Positions 8,793 to 17,407 are shown, numbered from the stretch's first letter. The stretch is DNA of 64,000 nucleotides from G965207345 sp965207345 (GCA_965207345.1 OZ242280.1:558001-622000), one strand, 5' to 3'. A program made the numbers and translations. Notes: a model not told the origin generated them from the letters alone.

Positions 8793-9881
8793 TTATGTTG
8801 TGATTTTTCCATTTTTAAGGTGAAATATTTTGATAAATTTTTTATTAATTGTTAAATCTTTTTGTATATTAATTGCTGTTATAAAAACCTGAATATTTAA
8901 TTTTAGTAGAATAGATAGAATGGCATTTATTCTTTCTGAATCTAATTCTGAATATAAATCATCAATCAATAAAAGTGGTGGTTTTTTGTGTTTTTTGAGC
9001 CATAAAATTTGTCCAAACCAAAAAATAAAAGATAATGTTTTTTGTTCTCCTCTAGATAATAATTTATCTGTTGTATGCTTTAGCTTAAAATTGATATTTG
9101 CTTTATGTGCACCGCAATCTAAGTTGCGTTTTTTGATAAATCTATGTTGATTGTAGATTAGGAAATCATAAATACTTTTACTTTGGGTGGCACATACTTC
9201 GTTTGGAAAACCACTGGTTAAAAAAAAATTAAAGTTATTTATGAAAGAAAATTTTTTGAGTAAATTGTTTTGGTTTTGCATTAATATAATTTTCAGTTGT
9301 TTTAAATAATAATTGCGATAGATATTTATTTTTGCTGATTGTTCCGCTAAAGATTGAAACCAGAGATTTAATTCTTTTTTATTTACGTAGTGAAGTAGTA
9401 ATAATTTATTAATATGTTTTAATATTTTTTGATGTGTTTTAATAGCTAAGAGGATTTTTTGATTGGTATGAAATACACCCCAATCCATGTAATATCTTTT
9501 ATTTTTCGGTGTGCCGCCGACTATAAATCCTTTATCAGCTGAAATGAGTTTAATAGGCAATAATTTTGTTAATTCAGTAGTATTTTTAATGGCTTTTCCA
9601 TCGATATTAATATAACTGTTTTGATTCGATTTATTAAGTATAAGACATTTTTGATTTATTAAGGCTGCTAATGAAAACTGAGATTTGTTAAAACAGACAA
9701 TTTCGTTGAAATACCTAGTTTTAAAAGACTTATTGCGGCCTAAATAATAAATTGATTCAATAAAATTAGTTTTACCTGCTCCATTAGGCCCTATGAAAAA
9801 ATTAATGTGTGGAGAGAAAGTTAAATTCTGGTTGTTAAGGTTTCTAAAATAGTTGATATATATTTTTTTAATAGTTCTCAT
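8793..9881 (-). CDS. recF: DNA replication and repair protein RecF
   Basis: RecF is an SMC-like ABC ATPase that helps load RecA at single-strand gaps together with RecO and RecR. The 362-residue protein has the Walker A GPNGAGKT at residues 31-38, the ABC-type signature LSRGEQKT near residue 275, and the Walker B strand PPLLLIDDLYSELD near residue 305. The protein is very Lys/Asn/Ile-rich, reflecting AT pressure, but the motifs and length are normal. It lies between dnaN (13 bp away) and gyrB, the canonical order, so co-transcription is likely. Confidence 0.95.
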   Translation of the reverse strand: MRTIKKIYINYFRNLNNQNLTFSPHINFFIGPNGAGKTNFIESIYYLGRNKSFKTRYFNEIVCFNKSQFSLAALINQKCLILNKSNQNSYINIDGKAIKNTTELTKLLPIKLISADKGFIVGGTPKNKRYYMDWGVFHTNQKILLAIKTHQKILKHINKLLLLHYVNKKELNLWFQSLAEQSAKINIYRNYYLKQLKIILMQNQNNLLKKFSFINNFNFFLTSGFPNEVCATQSKSIYDFLIYNQHRFIKKRNLDCGAHKANINFKLKHTTDKLLSRGEQKTLSFIFWFGQILWLKKHKKPPLLLIDDLYSELDSERINAILSILLKLNIQVFITAINIQKDLTINKKFIKIFHLKNGKITT

Positions 9882-9894
9882 TTAAAAATATTAT

Positions 9895-11004
9895 TTAGAG
9901 TGTTATTGGCATAATAATATATTGATAATCACTTTCTTTATTGCCTGTGAATAAATAAGTTTTATTTTTATTTTTAGGTGCGGTAATATAAACATCTTCT
10001 ATTGATAGTTTTTCTAGTACGCTAATTAAATAATAGATATTAAAGGCAACTTCAAGTGGTAGTGTTTCGTTTTTAATTTTTAAATCGGCATCAACCTCGC
10101 CACGTTTAGATTTTGAGTGAATATGTAATGTGTTTTTTTCAAAATTTAATTTTATGCTTTTCATTTTTTCATCAACAAGTGGCAATATATTTTTTAGTGT
10201 GCTTAGTAAATTTAGACGATTTATGATGATTTTTTGTTTTGTTTTTTCAGGTAATATCTGACGCCAATTTGGAAATTTATTTTCTATAAGATGACTAGTA
10301 ATACGTGTATTATTAATTTTAAGCTCAAAATAATTTTGAGATAAATGAATATTTAGCATATTATCCTCGTTATTTTTTATGAGTAATTTACTAAGTTCAA
10401 GTACTGTTTTTTTGGGCAATAATGCTAATATTGTATTGTTGATTTTATTATATTGTTTGATGGTTCCAATTGAAAGACGGTGTCCATCTGTTGCAACTAA
10501 TGTTAGGATGTTATCTTTTGCTTCAAAATGTAAGCCGTTTAAATAGTTTCTGATATCTTGATGTCCAATAGTAAAGCTCGTGTGTGTTATTAAATCTTTG
10601 AAATCGTTTGCTTTTATTTTAATGGTCTTATAATCCCCTAAATTATTTTCTAGTTTTGGAAAATCTTGATGACTAAGTGTATTAAGTTGAAATTTATGAT
10701 GATTGATTTTAAGTTTTATTTTGTCACTACTAATATCAAATTCAATAATAGTTTCAGGGGTTAAATCTTTTATAATATCAATTAAATTTTTTGCATATAA
10801 TGTAAATTTACTAGTGTTAGTATCTTTTATATCTTGTATAGTTTGTGTTTCAATTTCTGTGTCAGTTGTTGTGAGTTTAAGTTTGTTTTTTTCCGTTTCA
10901 ATTAAAACATGTGAAAGGATTGGTAGATTATGTTTTTTTTCAACAACACCAATAACAGTTTGCAGTGCAGGTAATAATTCTTTTGTGCTTAGTTTTATAT
11001 TCAT
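9895..11004 (-). CDS. dnaN: DNA polymerase III sliding clamp (beta subunit)
   Basis: DnaN forms the dimeric ring that tethers DNA polymerase III to DNA. The 369-residue protein has the three-domain clamp layout. Recognisable stretches are LLPALQTVIGVVEKKHNLPILSHVLI at the N-terminus (read in two overlapping pieces), ATDGHRLS in the central domain, and the C-terminal YIIMPITL, which is the hydrophobic end that contributes to the partner-binding pocket. The sequence is strongly AT-biased but uninterrupted. It lies 197 bp from dnaA, a spacer that holds DnaA-box-like sites, and 13 bp from recF. Confidence 0.96.
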   Translation of the reverse strand: MNIKLSTKELLPALQTVIGVVEKKHNLPILSHVLIETEKNKLKLTTTDTEIETQTIQDIKDTNTSKFTLYAKNLIDIIKDLTPETIIEFDISSDKIKLKINHHKFQLNTLSHQDFPKLENNLGDYKTIKIKANDFKDLITHTSFTIGHQDIRNYLNGLHFEAKDNILTLVATDGHRLSIGTIKQYNKINNTILALLPKKTVLELSKLLIKNNEDNMLNIHLSQNYFELKINNTRITSHLIENKFPNWRQILPEKTKQKIIINRLNLLSTLKNILPLVDEKMKSIKLNFEKNTLHIHSKSKRGEVDADLKIKNETLPLEVAFNIYYLISVLEKLSIEDVYITAPKNKNKTYLFTGNKESDYQYIIMPITL

Positions 11005-11201
11005 AGTATAAAAATTTATTGTTGTTGGTAGGGTGTTTTATCTTGGATAAACTATTTTATTTTAACAGTAATCAGAGCGTTATAAATTTTTTCTCAGTGT
11101 ATAGTGCCTTGATATGTTATGCAAACTTTTATTTTAAATTGGTTAAATACAGAGTTATCCATAAGTTAAGAAATATATTTTATCAACTATTGTTAATAAA
11201 T
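11005..11201. promoter_or_regulatory. dnaA-dnaN spacer with DnaA-box-like sites (possible oriC part)
   Basis: This very AT-rich 197-bp spacer contains TTATCCATA at 11155-11163, one mismatch from the consensus DnaA box TTATCCACA, and TTATGCAAA at 11117-11125, a weaker match. AT-rich runs follow on both sides. In many bacteria oriC lies beside dnaA, either here or in the dnaA-tpiA gap. Only two weak boxes are visible, so the call is tentative. The small open frame across it is not convincing as a gene. Confidence 0.3.
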
Positions 11202-12296
11202 TTATAAACTGCCAATTCTCAGTTTTAAATTTTGGTAGTCTTCTTTAGTGGTCATGTTGTGTTTAATTTGTTTAAGCATTTTCTCGCGGGCGTGTATAAC
11301 GGTAGTATGGTCGCGTTTAAATGCCATGCCAATAGCTGCTAAGCTAAGGCGCGTGTATTGTTTGCTTAGACACATCGCCATTTGTCTAGGAATTACTAAA
11401 TCTTGAGTTCTTTTTTTTGATATAAGATTTACCATATTCACGCCATAATAATGACAGACCACCTCTTGGATATCAGTAATATCAACAAGTTTTTTTGTGT
11501 TTGAGAGCAAGTCATCTAATATTTTTCTAACTTCGGACTCATTTAGATCCTCTGCGCGTATATGTAAAAATTCTACCCCTGCTTTTAATCGTCTGAGCGC
11601 CCCCTCTAGTTCTCTAACATTTGTTTTAAATTGTCCTGCGATAAATAGCGCAACATCTTCAGAGATAGCAATATTAAGCTGTCTACTTTTATTCATCAAG
11701 ATAGCAGCTCTCATTTCAAGTTCAGGCGGTTTAAGTTGCAAGCTTAGTCCTTGATTAAAACGGGATATTAAGCGTTTTTCTATTTTTTTAATATTTTTAG
11801 GAACCTGGTCGCAGGTGAGGATAATGTGTTTTTTTTTGTTGAATAAAAAATTAAAGATGTGAAAAAACTCTTCTTGAGATTTATCCTTTTCTGCAATTAA
11901 ATGAATATCATCTACTAGTAGCAGGTCAACCGATTGATAACATTTTTTGATAATTTCTATTTTATTATGACGAATACCATTAGTGATATTTTTAACAAAA
12001 TCAATCAGCTGGGTGTAAATAATTTTTAGTTCGCCGTTACTTTTTTGTCTAGCAAGATGGCCGATAGCTTGAAGCAAGTGCGTTTTACCTAAACCAGAAT
12101 CCCCGTAAAGAATGAAGGGACTATAAATTGAATTTTTAATATCACTACCTATCTGACTCGCAGCTGCATTAGCAATTTTATTGGCATCACCAACCACAAT
12201 ATTAGCAAAAGTATATTCTGGCGTCAGTGATGTATTTAGCCTGTCTATGAGATCACTTATGGGGTTTGTATTATTTATTTTTTTAACCATGTGCAT
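11202..12296 (-). CDS. dnaA: Chromosomal replication initiator DnaA, lacking domain I
   Basis: DnaA binds oriC and opens the duplex. This protein is 364 residues, about 100 shorter than typical gammaproteobacterial DnaA. It opens almost directly into the AAA+ domain: LTPEYTFANIVVGDANKIA at about residue 24, Walker A GDSGLGKT at 65-72, Walker B LLLVDDIHLI, and sensor 2 near LEGALRRL. It ends in an intact DNA-binding domain IV with KRDHTTVIHAR. Domain I, which recruits DnaB helicase and self-associates, and most of the linker are absent. In-frame sequence upstream of the start meets a TGA at about 12330, so no longer form is encoded in this frame. Full domain IV rules out the shorter Hda. Confidence 0.92.
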   Translation of the reverse strand: MHMVKKINNTNPISDLIDRLNTSLTPEYTFANIVVGDANKIANAAASQIGSDIKNSIYSPFILYGDSGLGKTHLLQAIGHLARQKSNGELKIIYTQLIDFVKNITNGIRHNKIEIIKKCYQSVDLLLVDDIHLIAEKDKSQEEFFHIFNFLFNKKKHIILTCDQVPKNIKKIEKRLISRFNQGLSLQLKPPELEMRAAILMNKSRQLNIAISEDVALFIAGQFKTNVRELEGALRRLKAGVEFLHIRAEDLNESEVRKILDDLLSNTKKLVDITDIQEVVCHYYGVNMVNLISKKRTQDLVIPRQMAMCLSKQYTRLSLAAIGMAFKRDHTTVIHAREKMLKQIKHNMTTKEDYQNLKLRIGSL

Positions 12297-12491
12297 CGCG
12301 TTTTTTACTTGATAACAATTGCCCGTCTTTCATAGTATCAAAAATTAAAGTTATCAGAAATAGGCGTTTCTTTTTCGCCCCATTTTTCAAGATATTCATA
12401 AGTGTTAAAAATTATAATAAATAATTGTAACAAAAACGTATTATTTTAATTAAATATGTATAAACATAGTTTTATTAAAATAGACATTTCA

Positions 12492-12520
12492 TTGATTTTT
12501 TATCTATATTATCGTAAAAT
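12492..12520 (+). promoter_or_regulatory. Candidate sigma-70 promoter of tpiA
   Basis: TTGATT at 12492-12497 and TAAAAT at 12515-12520 are separated by 17 bp, a standard sigma-70 geometry. They lie 27 bp upstream of the tpiA ATG in the divergent dnaA-tpiA gap. No operator is evident. Confidence 0.45.
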
Positions 12521-12547
12521 ACGTGCATTTGTCGGCGGAATTTAAGT

Positions 12548-13297
12548 ATGCGCAAACTTATTGTGGCAGGCAACTGGAAGATGAATGGTTCTAGGGCAAG
12601 TGTAGAAAAACTCATCCGTGATTTGAGGGGGGGAGTTAGTAGCCACAATAAAACACGCGTGATTGTTTTTCCGCCTTACCCATATCTACCTCAAGTGCAG
12701 GCACTACTGAAAAATAGCCCAATCGCTATTGGTGCACAAAATATCAGCAGCAGTGATTCTGGCGCGTTTACTGGTGAAGTTAGTGCAGATATGATTAAAG
12801 ATTTTTCAGTAGAGTACGTAATTGTTGGGCATTCTGAACGGCGCATGCTGTATTTTGAGGACAATGAAATGGTAGCAAGCAAAATTCGCATTGTCCTAGA
12901 TAAAAAATTAACCCCCATTTTATGTGTTGGTGAATCTTTATCTGAGCACGAATTAGGGCAGACAGAAACAGTAATTGCGGAGCAAGTTAACATCATCATA
13001 AAAACGCTTGGCATCAAAATATTTGCACATATTATCATTGCCTATGAGCCTATTTGGGCAATTGGCACAGGCAAAACAGCAATTCCAGAGCAGGCACAAG
13101 CTGTGCATGAATTTATTAGAACACTGCTGGCTAAGTTTGACGCACATATTGCTCAGGAAATCTCTATTCTTTATGGCGGCAGTGTAACGGCTAAAAATGC
13201 TCATAGTTTATTTTCTTGCGCCGATGTTGATGGCGGCTTAGTTGGCGGAGCTTCTTTAAAGGCGGATGAGTTTTCTCATATTTGCCAGGCGCACTAA
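12548..13297 (+). CDS. tpiA: Triosephosphate isomerase
   Basis: TpiA interconverts dihydroxyacetone phosphate and glyceraldehyde 3-phosphate, serving glycolysis, gluconeogenesis and the Calvin cycle. The 249-residue TIM-barrel protein shows GNWKMN with the substrate-binding Asn and Lys at residues 9 and 11, VGHSERR with the catalytic His, and AYEPIWAIGTGKTA with the catalytic Glu. The phosphate-binding loops YGGSV and GGLVGGASL follow near the C-terminus. It is followed three bases later by secG, the usual gammaproteobacterial arrangement, so the two are probably one transcript with the downstream tRNA. Confidence 0.97.
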   Translation: MRKLIVAGNWKMNGSRASVEKLIRDLRGGVSSHNKTRVIVFPPYPYLPQVQALLKNSPIAIGAQNISSSDSGAFTGEVSADMIKDFSVEYVIVGHSERRMLYFEDNEMVASKIRIVLDKKLTPILCVGESLSEHELGQTETVIAEQVNIIIKTLGIKIFAHIIIAYEPIWAIGTGKTAIPEQAQAVHEFIRTLLAKFDAHIAQEISILYGGSVTAKNAHSLFSCADVDGGLVGGASLKADEFSHICQAH

Positions 13298-13300
13298 AAT

Positions 13301-13660
13301 ATGTTCACTGCTATCTTGATTATCCATGTTTTATTGGCGGCTGCTTTGGTCGGGCTTATCTTGGTCCAGCATGGCAAAGGCGCAGATGCAGGCGCTGCTT
13401 TTGGCAGTGGTGCTACAGGCTCGGTTTTTGGAGCTCGGGGCGCAAACTCTTTTTTGTATAAGTTCACCGCTACTATAGCGAGTGCTTTTTTTATCACTAG
13501 CCTTACGTTGGCATATTTAGCTTCTAGTAGTTATGATATAAAACCCGCTAATACTCTAATGCAAAATGTCTCTAGTATAAAGGGTGCCCAGAAGGAGCAG
13601 CCTGCTAAATCAAAAGTAAACACAGATATTCCAGCAGATATGCCAAATTTTGATCAGTAG
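13301..13660 (+). CDS. secG: Preprotein translocase subunit SecG
   Basis: SecG is the small, non-essential subunit of the SecYEG channel and eases protein translocation across the inner membrane. The 119-residue protein has two membrane segments (about residues 3-23 and 52-72) around the conserved cytoplasmic loop LVQHGKGADAGAAFGSGATG, followed by SVFGARGANSFLYK. The C-terminal tail is polar and poorly conserved, as usual. The last base of the stop codon is also the first base of the downstream tRNA-Leu. Confidence 0.95.
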   Translation: MFTAILIIHVLLAAALVGLILVQHGKGADAGAAFGSGATGSVFGARGANSFLYKFTATIASAFFITSLTLAYLASSSYDIKPANTLMQNVSSIKGAQKEQPAKSKVNTDIPADMPNFDQ

Positions 13661-13744
13661 CCGAAGTGGTGGAATTGGTAGACACGCAGTCTTGAGGGGG
13701 CTGTGGCGATAGTCGTGTCGGTTCGAGTCCGACCTTCGGCACCA
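13660..13744 (+). tRNA. leuU: tRNA-Leu (GAG), CCA encoded
   Basis: The 85-base sequence folds as a class II tRNA: the acceptor stem pairs GCCGAAG with CTTCGGC, the D-arm contains TGGTAGAC, and the anticodon loop TTGAGGG gives anticodon GAG. There is a long variable arm, and the T-arm is GGTTCGAGTCC. It reads CUC/CUU leucine codons. The 3' CCA is encoded. It directly follows secG, the same order as E. coli secG-leuU, and shares one base with the secG stop codon. Confidence 0.96.
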
Positions 13745-13790
13745 CAAAGGATATAGGACTGAGTCAATCCTTCTCTCATTGTTTTTTCTA

Positions 13791-13931
13791 TTGGAAAACT
13801 ACTCTACGGATCAAGTATTGGAGTATCTACAAAGAAATCCTCTTTTCTTTGTGTTTTTAAAGAAGAAACAAGGTAGTGCTTATGGCTTTTATGCCAGATG
13901 TCAAAAGTATTTAGTTGCGCTAGAAAAATAG
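13791..13931 (+). other. Intergenic region with a weak small ORF (46 aa, TTG start)
   Basis: The 434-bp space between tRNA-Leu and the acyltransferase gene holds no recognisable gene. The frame starting at TTG 13791 is open for 46 codons and reads as coherent protein (LENYSTDQVLEYLQRNPLFF, then KKKQGSAYGFYARCQKYLVA), ending at TAG 13929-13931. The frame is also open upstream into the tRNA, so it may be the tail of a decayed gene brought in with the island. I do not recognise it, and no ribosome-binding site is evident. The remainder, 13932-14178, shows a TATAAT at 13957 without a well-spaced -35 box and otherwise nothing I can name. Confidence 0.2.
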
Positions 13932-14178
13932 GTATTTTTTGTCAAATATAATTCTGTATAATCATAACAGAAAACTATCAGACGGTATTACTGGGCGTGC
14001 ATTGGACAGACAAAGGGCAGGGTTTAGTTTTCTGTAATTTATAGTATGGATAAGTAGGATATCATTATCTACAAGGCGCTGGTAAGGATATTTTAGTGAG
14101 TTTGCCCTGGCGCGGTCACGGTTTTATGTTGTACTACTGCAAAAAGAACGCAAGTGTAAATCTAACAAAAATTGTGCC

Positions 14179-15219
14179 ATGTATTTTCCAAGGTTAGACA
14201 GTGTTCGTTGTTACGCCGTGTTTGCGGTTGTGTTCGCACACATTTTTTCAATATGGACTTGGCAAGACCCAGACGAGGTCTCCGCCCCGCTAGGCTATAT
14301 CGGGGTGGTGGTGTTTTTTGTGCTCAGTGGGTTTTTGATCACTCGTCTGTTGTTGCGTGAGTCACCTAATAAAACTTTAACGCAATCGTTCCTTGATTTC
14401 TACGCGCGCCGATGTTTGCGCATTTTCCCAATTTATTATCTCTATCTTGCTGTTGTATTTCTTTGGAACATCGATGACATTGCGACGACGAATTTTCATC
14501 CGTGGTTGTATCTGACCAATTTTTATGTCTTTGAGCACGGCTGGATTGATGCCAATAGCCATCTTTGGTCGCTCTCAATTGAAGAGCAGTTTTATATTGT
14601 GGCGCCAGTTCTAGTGCTGTTTTGGCGTAACAATACGCGTGCGCTACTTGCGTTGTTCGGTGTAATCATCATCACCGCGCTCGTCACGCGACTTTACTTG
14701 ACTACGCAACCTGAACGCACCACCGAAGTATTCACACTTGCATGCTTGGATTATCTTGCTATCGGCGGTGTGCTCGCTATTGCTTACGAAAAGCTCGGCG
14801 TGCGCATCAAGCCATATGGCGTGCCGTTTGTGTTTGGTGGAGTTGCGATTTACTACGGTACATATCTTTTGCAAACGCAATTCGTATGGGGCAATTTATT
14901 GTTTTGGTCGGTCGGCAGAATGTCGATGGCGCTGTTCGGTGCTGGCTTGATTATCATTGCGCTTTACGGTAGGAAAAATTTTTCACTGTGGCATAATCCA
15001 TTCACGATGCGCATGGGAGTCATCAGTTATGGCATCTATCTTTATCACAACGTTATCGTCGCCTATTACGTTGACATTGCGCAATGGGTTGGCATCAAAC
15101 TAGGCGACGGTATCGTGCTGAAAATTATCATATCGTTAGTAATGATAATTGCTCTAGCGGAAATATCCTACCGCATCATTGAAGCACCATTACTGCGATT
15201 GAAAAACCGATTCAGGTGA
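14179..15219 (+). CDS. Acyltransferase 3 family (OafA/YrhL-like) membrane protein
   Basis: This 346-residue protein is a multi-pass membrane acyltransferase of the family that O-acetylates LPS, peptidoglycan or other surface glycans. Evidence is the N-terminal pattern RLDSVRCYAVFAVVFAHIF with the catalytic-type His in the first membrane segment. It is followed by GYIGVVVFFVLSGFLITRLL, FYARRCLRIFPIYYLYL, SHLWSLSIEEQFYIVAP and about ten hydrophobic segments in all. There is no SGNH domain, so it is the short form. Its base composition is clearly richer in G and C than its neighbours, with codons such as GCG, CGC and GTG that the flanking genes avoid. It interrupts the space between secG-tRNA-Leu and moaA, which points to horizontal acquisition, possibly beside the tRNA. 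Substrate unknown. Confidence 0.88.
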   Translation: MYFPRLDSVRCYAVFAVVFAHIFSIWTWQDPDEVSAPLGYIGVVVFFVLSGFLITRLLLRESPNKTLTQSFLDFYARRCLRIFPIYYLYLAVVFLWNIDDIATTNFHPWLYLTNFYVFEHGWIDANSHLWSLSIEEQFYIVAPVLVLFWRNNTRALLALFGVIIITALVTRLYLTTQPERTTEVFTLACLDYLAIGGVLAIAYEKLGVRIKPYGVPFVFGGVAIYYGTYLLQTQFVWGNLLFWSVGRMSMALFGAGLIIIALYGRKNFSLWHNPFTMRMGVISYGIYLYHNVIVAYYVDIAQWVGIKLGDGIVLKIIISLVMIIALAEISYRIIEAPLLRLKNRFR

Positions 15220-15550
15220 TTGCGGTGTGTGGCGATGGTATTTCTCTTGTGCCGGTAACGCTTAACCGCGAATCACCAGCATCATTTATGAACATCATCA
15301 AAAAAGCACGCTCTTTTGTCATTGCATGGTGATGCCATTCTTGAAAATACTCCAGCTAAAGTAGTAGTTAATACCACTGTAATATGTTGTTGTCTTTCTC
15401 ATGAGTTTATGGATTAAAATCTGTGCTTTCCTTATAAGATTCTAGCGTAGATTTGATTAATTGAAATTGCCATTCGCTACTTTTGCATATAAATTTGATG
15501 ACTAATCACTTAAAATTTTGTGTTAGAATAAAAGAAGATTTGCAGGATTT
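15220..15550 (+). other. Intergenic region with decayed coding sequence
   Basis: Just after the acyltransferase stop, the plus strand reads IAVCGDGISLVPVTLNRESP and continues to ARSFVIAW before TGA. One frame over it continues HGDAILENTPAKVVVNTT for about 30 codons to a TAA at about 15414. The two pieces together look like a frameshifted fragment that belongs to the same imported segment. I cannot identify the parent protein. The last 130 bp before moaA are AT-rich and probably hold its promoter. Confidence 0.3.
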
Positions 15551-16570
15551 ATGCCAAATAAAGTGAAAACCGTGGATACATTAGTTGATCCTTTTCATCG
15601 TAAAATTACCTACCTTAGGGTATCAGTTACTGACCACTGCAATTACCGCTGTCATTATTGTCGTGGCGAAGATCACCAAACAATGACTTCAAGAGATAAG
15701 ATATTATCTTATGAGGAAATTACAAGAATTGTGTGTATATTTAGCGAGCTTGGTGTTAGAAAAGTTAGACTAACTGGTGGCGAACCACTGCTTAGAAAAG
15801 GTATTCTGCATCTAGTAAAATCACTTGGAAAAATTTCTAAAATAACTGATATGTCTATTTCTACCAACGCCCACTTGCTAGATAAAATGGCGCATAAACT
15901 TAAACTATCAGGCATTGATAGGGTTAATATTTCTCTGGATTCTCTCAAACAAAATAAATTTTGCAAGATTACTAGAGGCGGTGATTTGAAAAAAGTTATT
16001 AGCGGCATTGACGCTGCTATTAAAGCAAAAATGTCGCCTGTTAAAATTAATATGGTGGTGATGAAAGGTGTGAATGATGATGAAATTGAAGATATGCTAA
16101 ATTTTGCTGTTAATCTCGGGGTTGACATACGCTTTATTGAGACAATGCCAATAGGCTTGTCAGGCATAGATACTACTACCTCGCATCATTATCCTGAGAA
16201 AAAAATTTTAGAAAGAGTAAGGGCACATTTTCCTAATCAAATTATCTACTCTAAATTAAAGCCGGGCGATGGACCTGCTAGGAATTTTATTATTAAAAAT
16301 ACACGCTCTAAAGTTGGAACCATATCTGCTGTGTCTAATAATTTTTGTAATTCGTGCAACCGTGTCAGATTAACCTCTAAAGGCAAGTTAGTGTTGTGTC
16401 TTGGTCAGGAAAATAGCGTTTCACTGCGTGATGCGATTCGAGATTATCAAACCGACGAACAAATTAAACAAATTATTATTAAAGCAATTGATAAAAAACC
16501 AAGAAGGCATGAGTTTAATACCTTGATTGACAATGTGAGCGCGCGTCAAATGGTAGAGATTGGTGGATGA
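15551..16570 (+). CDS. moaA: GTP 3',8-cyclase MoaA
   Basis: MoaA is the radical SAM enzyme that rearranges GTP in the first step of molybdopterin synthesis, together with MoaC (not in this window). The 339-residue protein has the SAM-cluster motif CNYRCHYC (Cys 30, 34 and 37), the GGEPLLRK strand, and the second iron-sulfur site in the C-terminal region (NNFCNSCNRVRLT and VLCLG). It ends in the essential Gly-Gly (MVEIGG). The stop codon overlaps the moaD start by four bases, so moaA-moaD are translationally coupled. Confidence 0.96.
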   Translation: MPNKVKTVDTLVDPFHRKITYLRVSVTDHCNYRCHYCRGEDHQTMTSRDKILSYEEITRIVCIFSELGVRKVRLTGGEPLLRKGILHLVKSLGKISKITDMSISTNAHLLDKMAHKLKLSGIDRVNISLDSLKQNKFCKITRGGDLKKVISGIDAAIKAKMSPVKINMVVMKGVNDDEIEDMLNFAVNLGVDIRFIETMPIGLSGIDTTTSHHYPEKKILERVRAHFPNQIIYSKLKPGDGPARNFIIKNTRSKVGTISAVSNNFCNSCNRVRLTSKGKLVLCLGQENSVSLRDAIRDYQTDEQIKQIIIKAIDKKPRRHEFNTLIDNVSARQMVEIGG

Positions 16571-16800
16571 AGGTCCTATATTTTGCCTCGCTTAGAGAAT
16601 CGTTGAGTATTGCCGAAGAAATAATACAAATCGAATCTGGCACTACGGTTATAAATTTAAGAAAGCAACTTATTAAAAAATATGGAAAACAGCATTTTAA
16701 TCACATTTTATGTGCCGTTAATCATGAGCTAGCAAGTGATAAAACTAAGCTCAATAATTGTGATGAGGTAGCATTTTACCCGCCTGTAACTGGAGGCTAG
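16567..16800 (+). CDS. moaD: Molybdopterin synthase sulfur carrier subunit MoaD
   Basis: MoaD is a 77-residue ubiquitin-fold protein whose C-terminal Gly-Gly is thiocarboxylated and donates sulfur to precursor Z. The sequence ends FYPPVTGG, the diagnostic tail, and the N-terminus (MKVLYFASLRE) is typical. It overlaps moaA by four bases and is followed 71 bp later by moaE, its partner in the molybdopterin synthase heterotetramer. Confidence 0.94.
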   Translation: MKVLYFASLRESLSIAEEIIQIESGTTVINLRKQLIKKYGKQHFNHILCAVNHELASDKTKLNNCDEVAFYPPVTGG

Positions 16801-16871
16801 CGTTTACGCCACATTTTTTGTCTTGTATGGAATAGTAGCTCCTTAATTGCTCAAATTAGAATTATCAACTA

Positions 16872-17339
16872 ATGGATAAAATTATTATTCAAATACAAGA
16901 TTTTGATGCATCAGAAGAGATAAATTTGATAAGAAAAAATTTAGCAAATATTGGCAGTATTGTCAGCTTTGTTGGAATTGTGCGTGAACTTAGTTATCAA
17001 AAATACATTACTAAAATGACTCTAGAGTATTATCCAAAAATGACGCAAAAAGAGTTAGAGTCAATTGCTAAGAAAGCTAAAAATCGCTGGGATATTAGCG
17101 CTATAACAATTATTCATCGCGTCGGCACATTAAAGCCTAAAGATCAAATTGTGCTCGTAGTTAGCGCTAGCGAACACAGACAGGCAGCATTTGAATCGTG
17201 TCAATTTATAATGGATTACTTAAAAACACAAGCACCATTTTGGAAGAAAGAATATAGTAAAAATAGCACTAAATGGGTTGAAATGAATGGCAAGGATTTA
17301 GCACAATATGATAAATGGAATATGAATAAAAAAGAATAA
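16872..17339 (+). CDS. moaE: Molybdopterin synthase catalytic subunit MoaE
   Basis: MoaE binds precursor Z and receives two sulfurs from MoaD to make molybdopterin. The 155-residue protein shows GSIVSFVGIVRE near residue 28, TLEYYPKMTQKELE, IIHRVGTLKPKDQIVLVVSAS with the conserved His-Arg, and the C-terminal KTQAPFWKKEYSK with the catalytic-region lysines. It is in tandem with moaA and moaD. What follows is a decayed mobB, so the cofactor pathway past this point may be trimmed here. Confidence 0.95.
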   Translation: MDKIIIQIQDFDASEEINLIRKNLANIGSIVSFVGIVRELSYQKYITKMTLEYYPKMTQKELESIAKKAKNRWDISAITIIHRVGTLKPKDQIVLVVSASEHRQAAFESCQFIMDYLKTQAPFWKKEYSKNSTKWVEMNGKDLAQYDKWNMNKKE

Positions 17340-17407
17340 CTAAGAAGCTTTTAGTATGCACCAAAATCCTATTATACAGGCTTTAAGCATAAAGATTTTT
17401 TATAAAT

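Noticed and set aside
11019..11207. 62-codon plus frame in the dnaA-dnaN spacer
   Set aside because: It is hydrophobic noise in AT-rich sequence, overlaps the end of dnaA, and has no family resemblance.
12297..12420. A possible lost domain I of DnaA upstream of the gene
   Set aside because: The three frames were read; one gives YEYLEKWGEKETPISDNFNF before a stop, which does not resemble DnaA domain I, so I do not claim a frameshift.
12691..13204. Minus-strand frames opposite tpiA
   Set aside because: They are complementary to a well-conserved gene and have no ribosome-binding site or family resemblance.
13939..13962. Promoter TTGTCA / TATAAT before the acyltransferase
   Set aside because: The two boxes are only 12 bp apart, too close for sigma-70.
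14366..14972. Several extra frames across the acyltransferase gene
   Set aside because: The higher GC content leaves many long chance frames; only the plus-strand 14179-15219 frame has membrane segments and family motifs.
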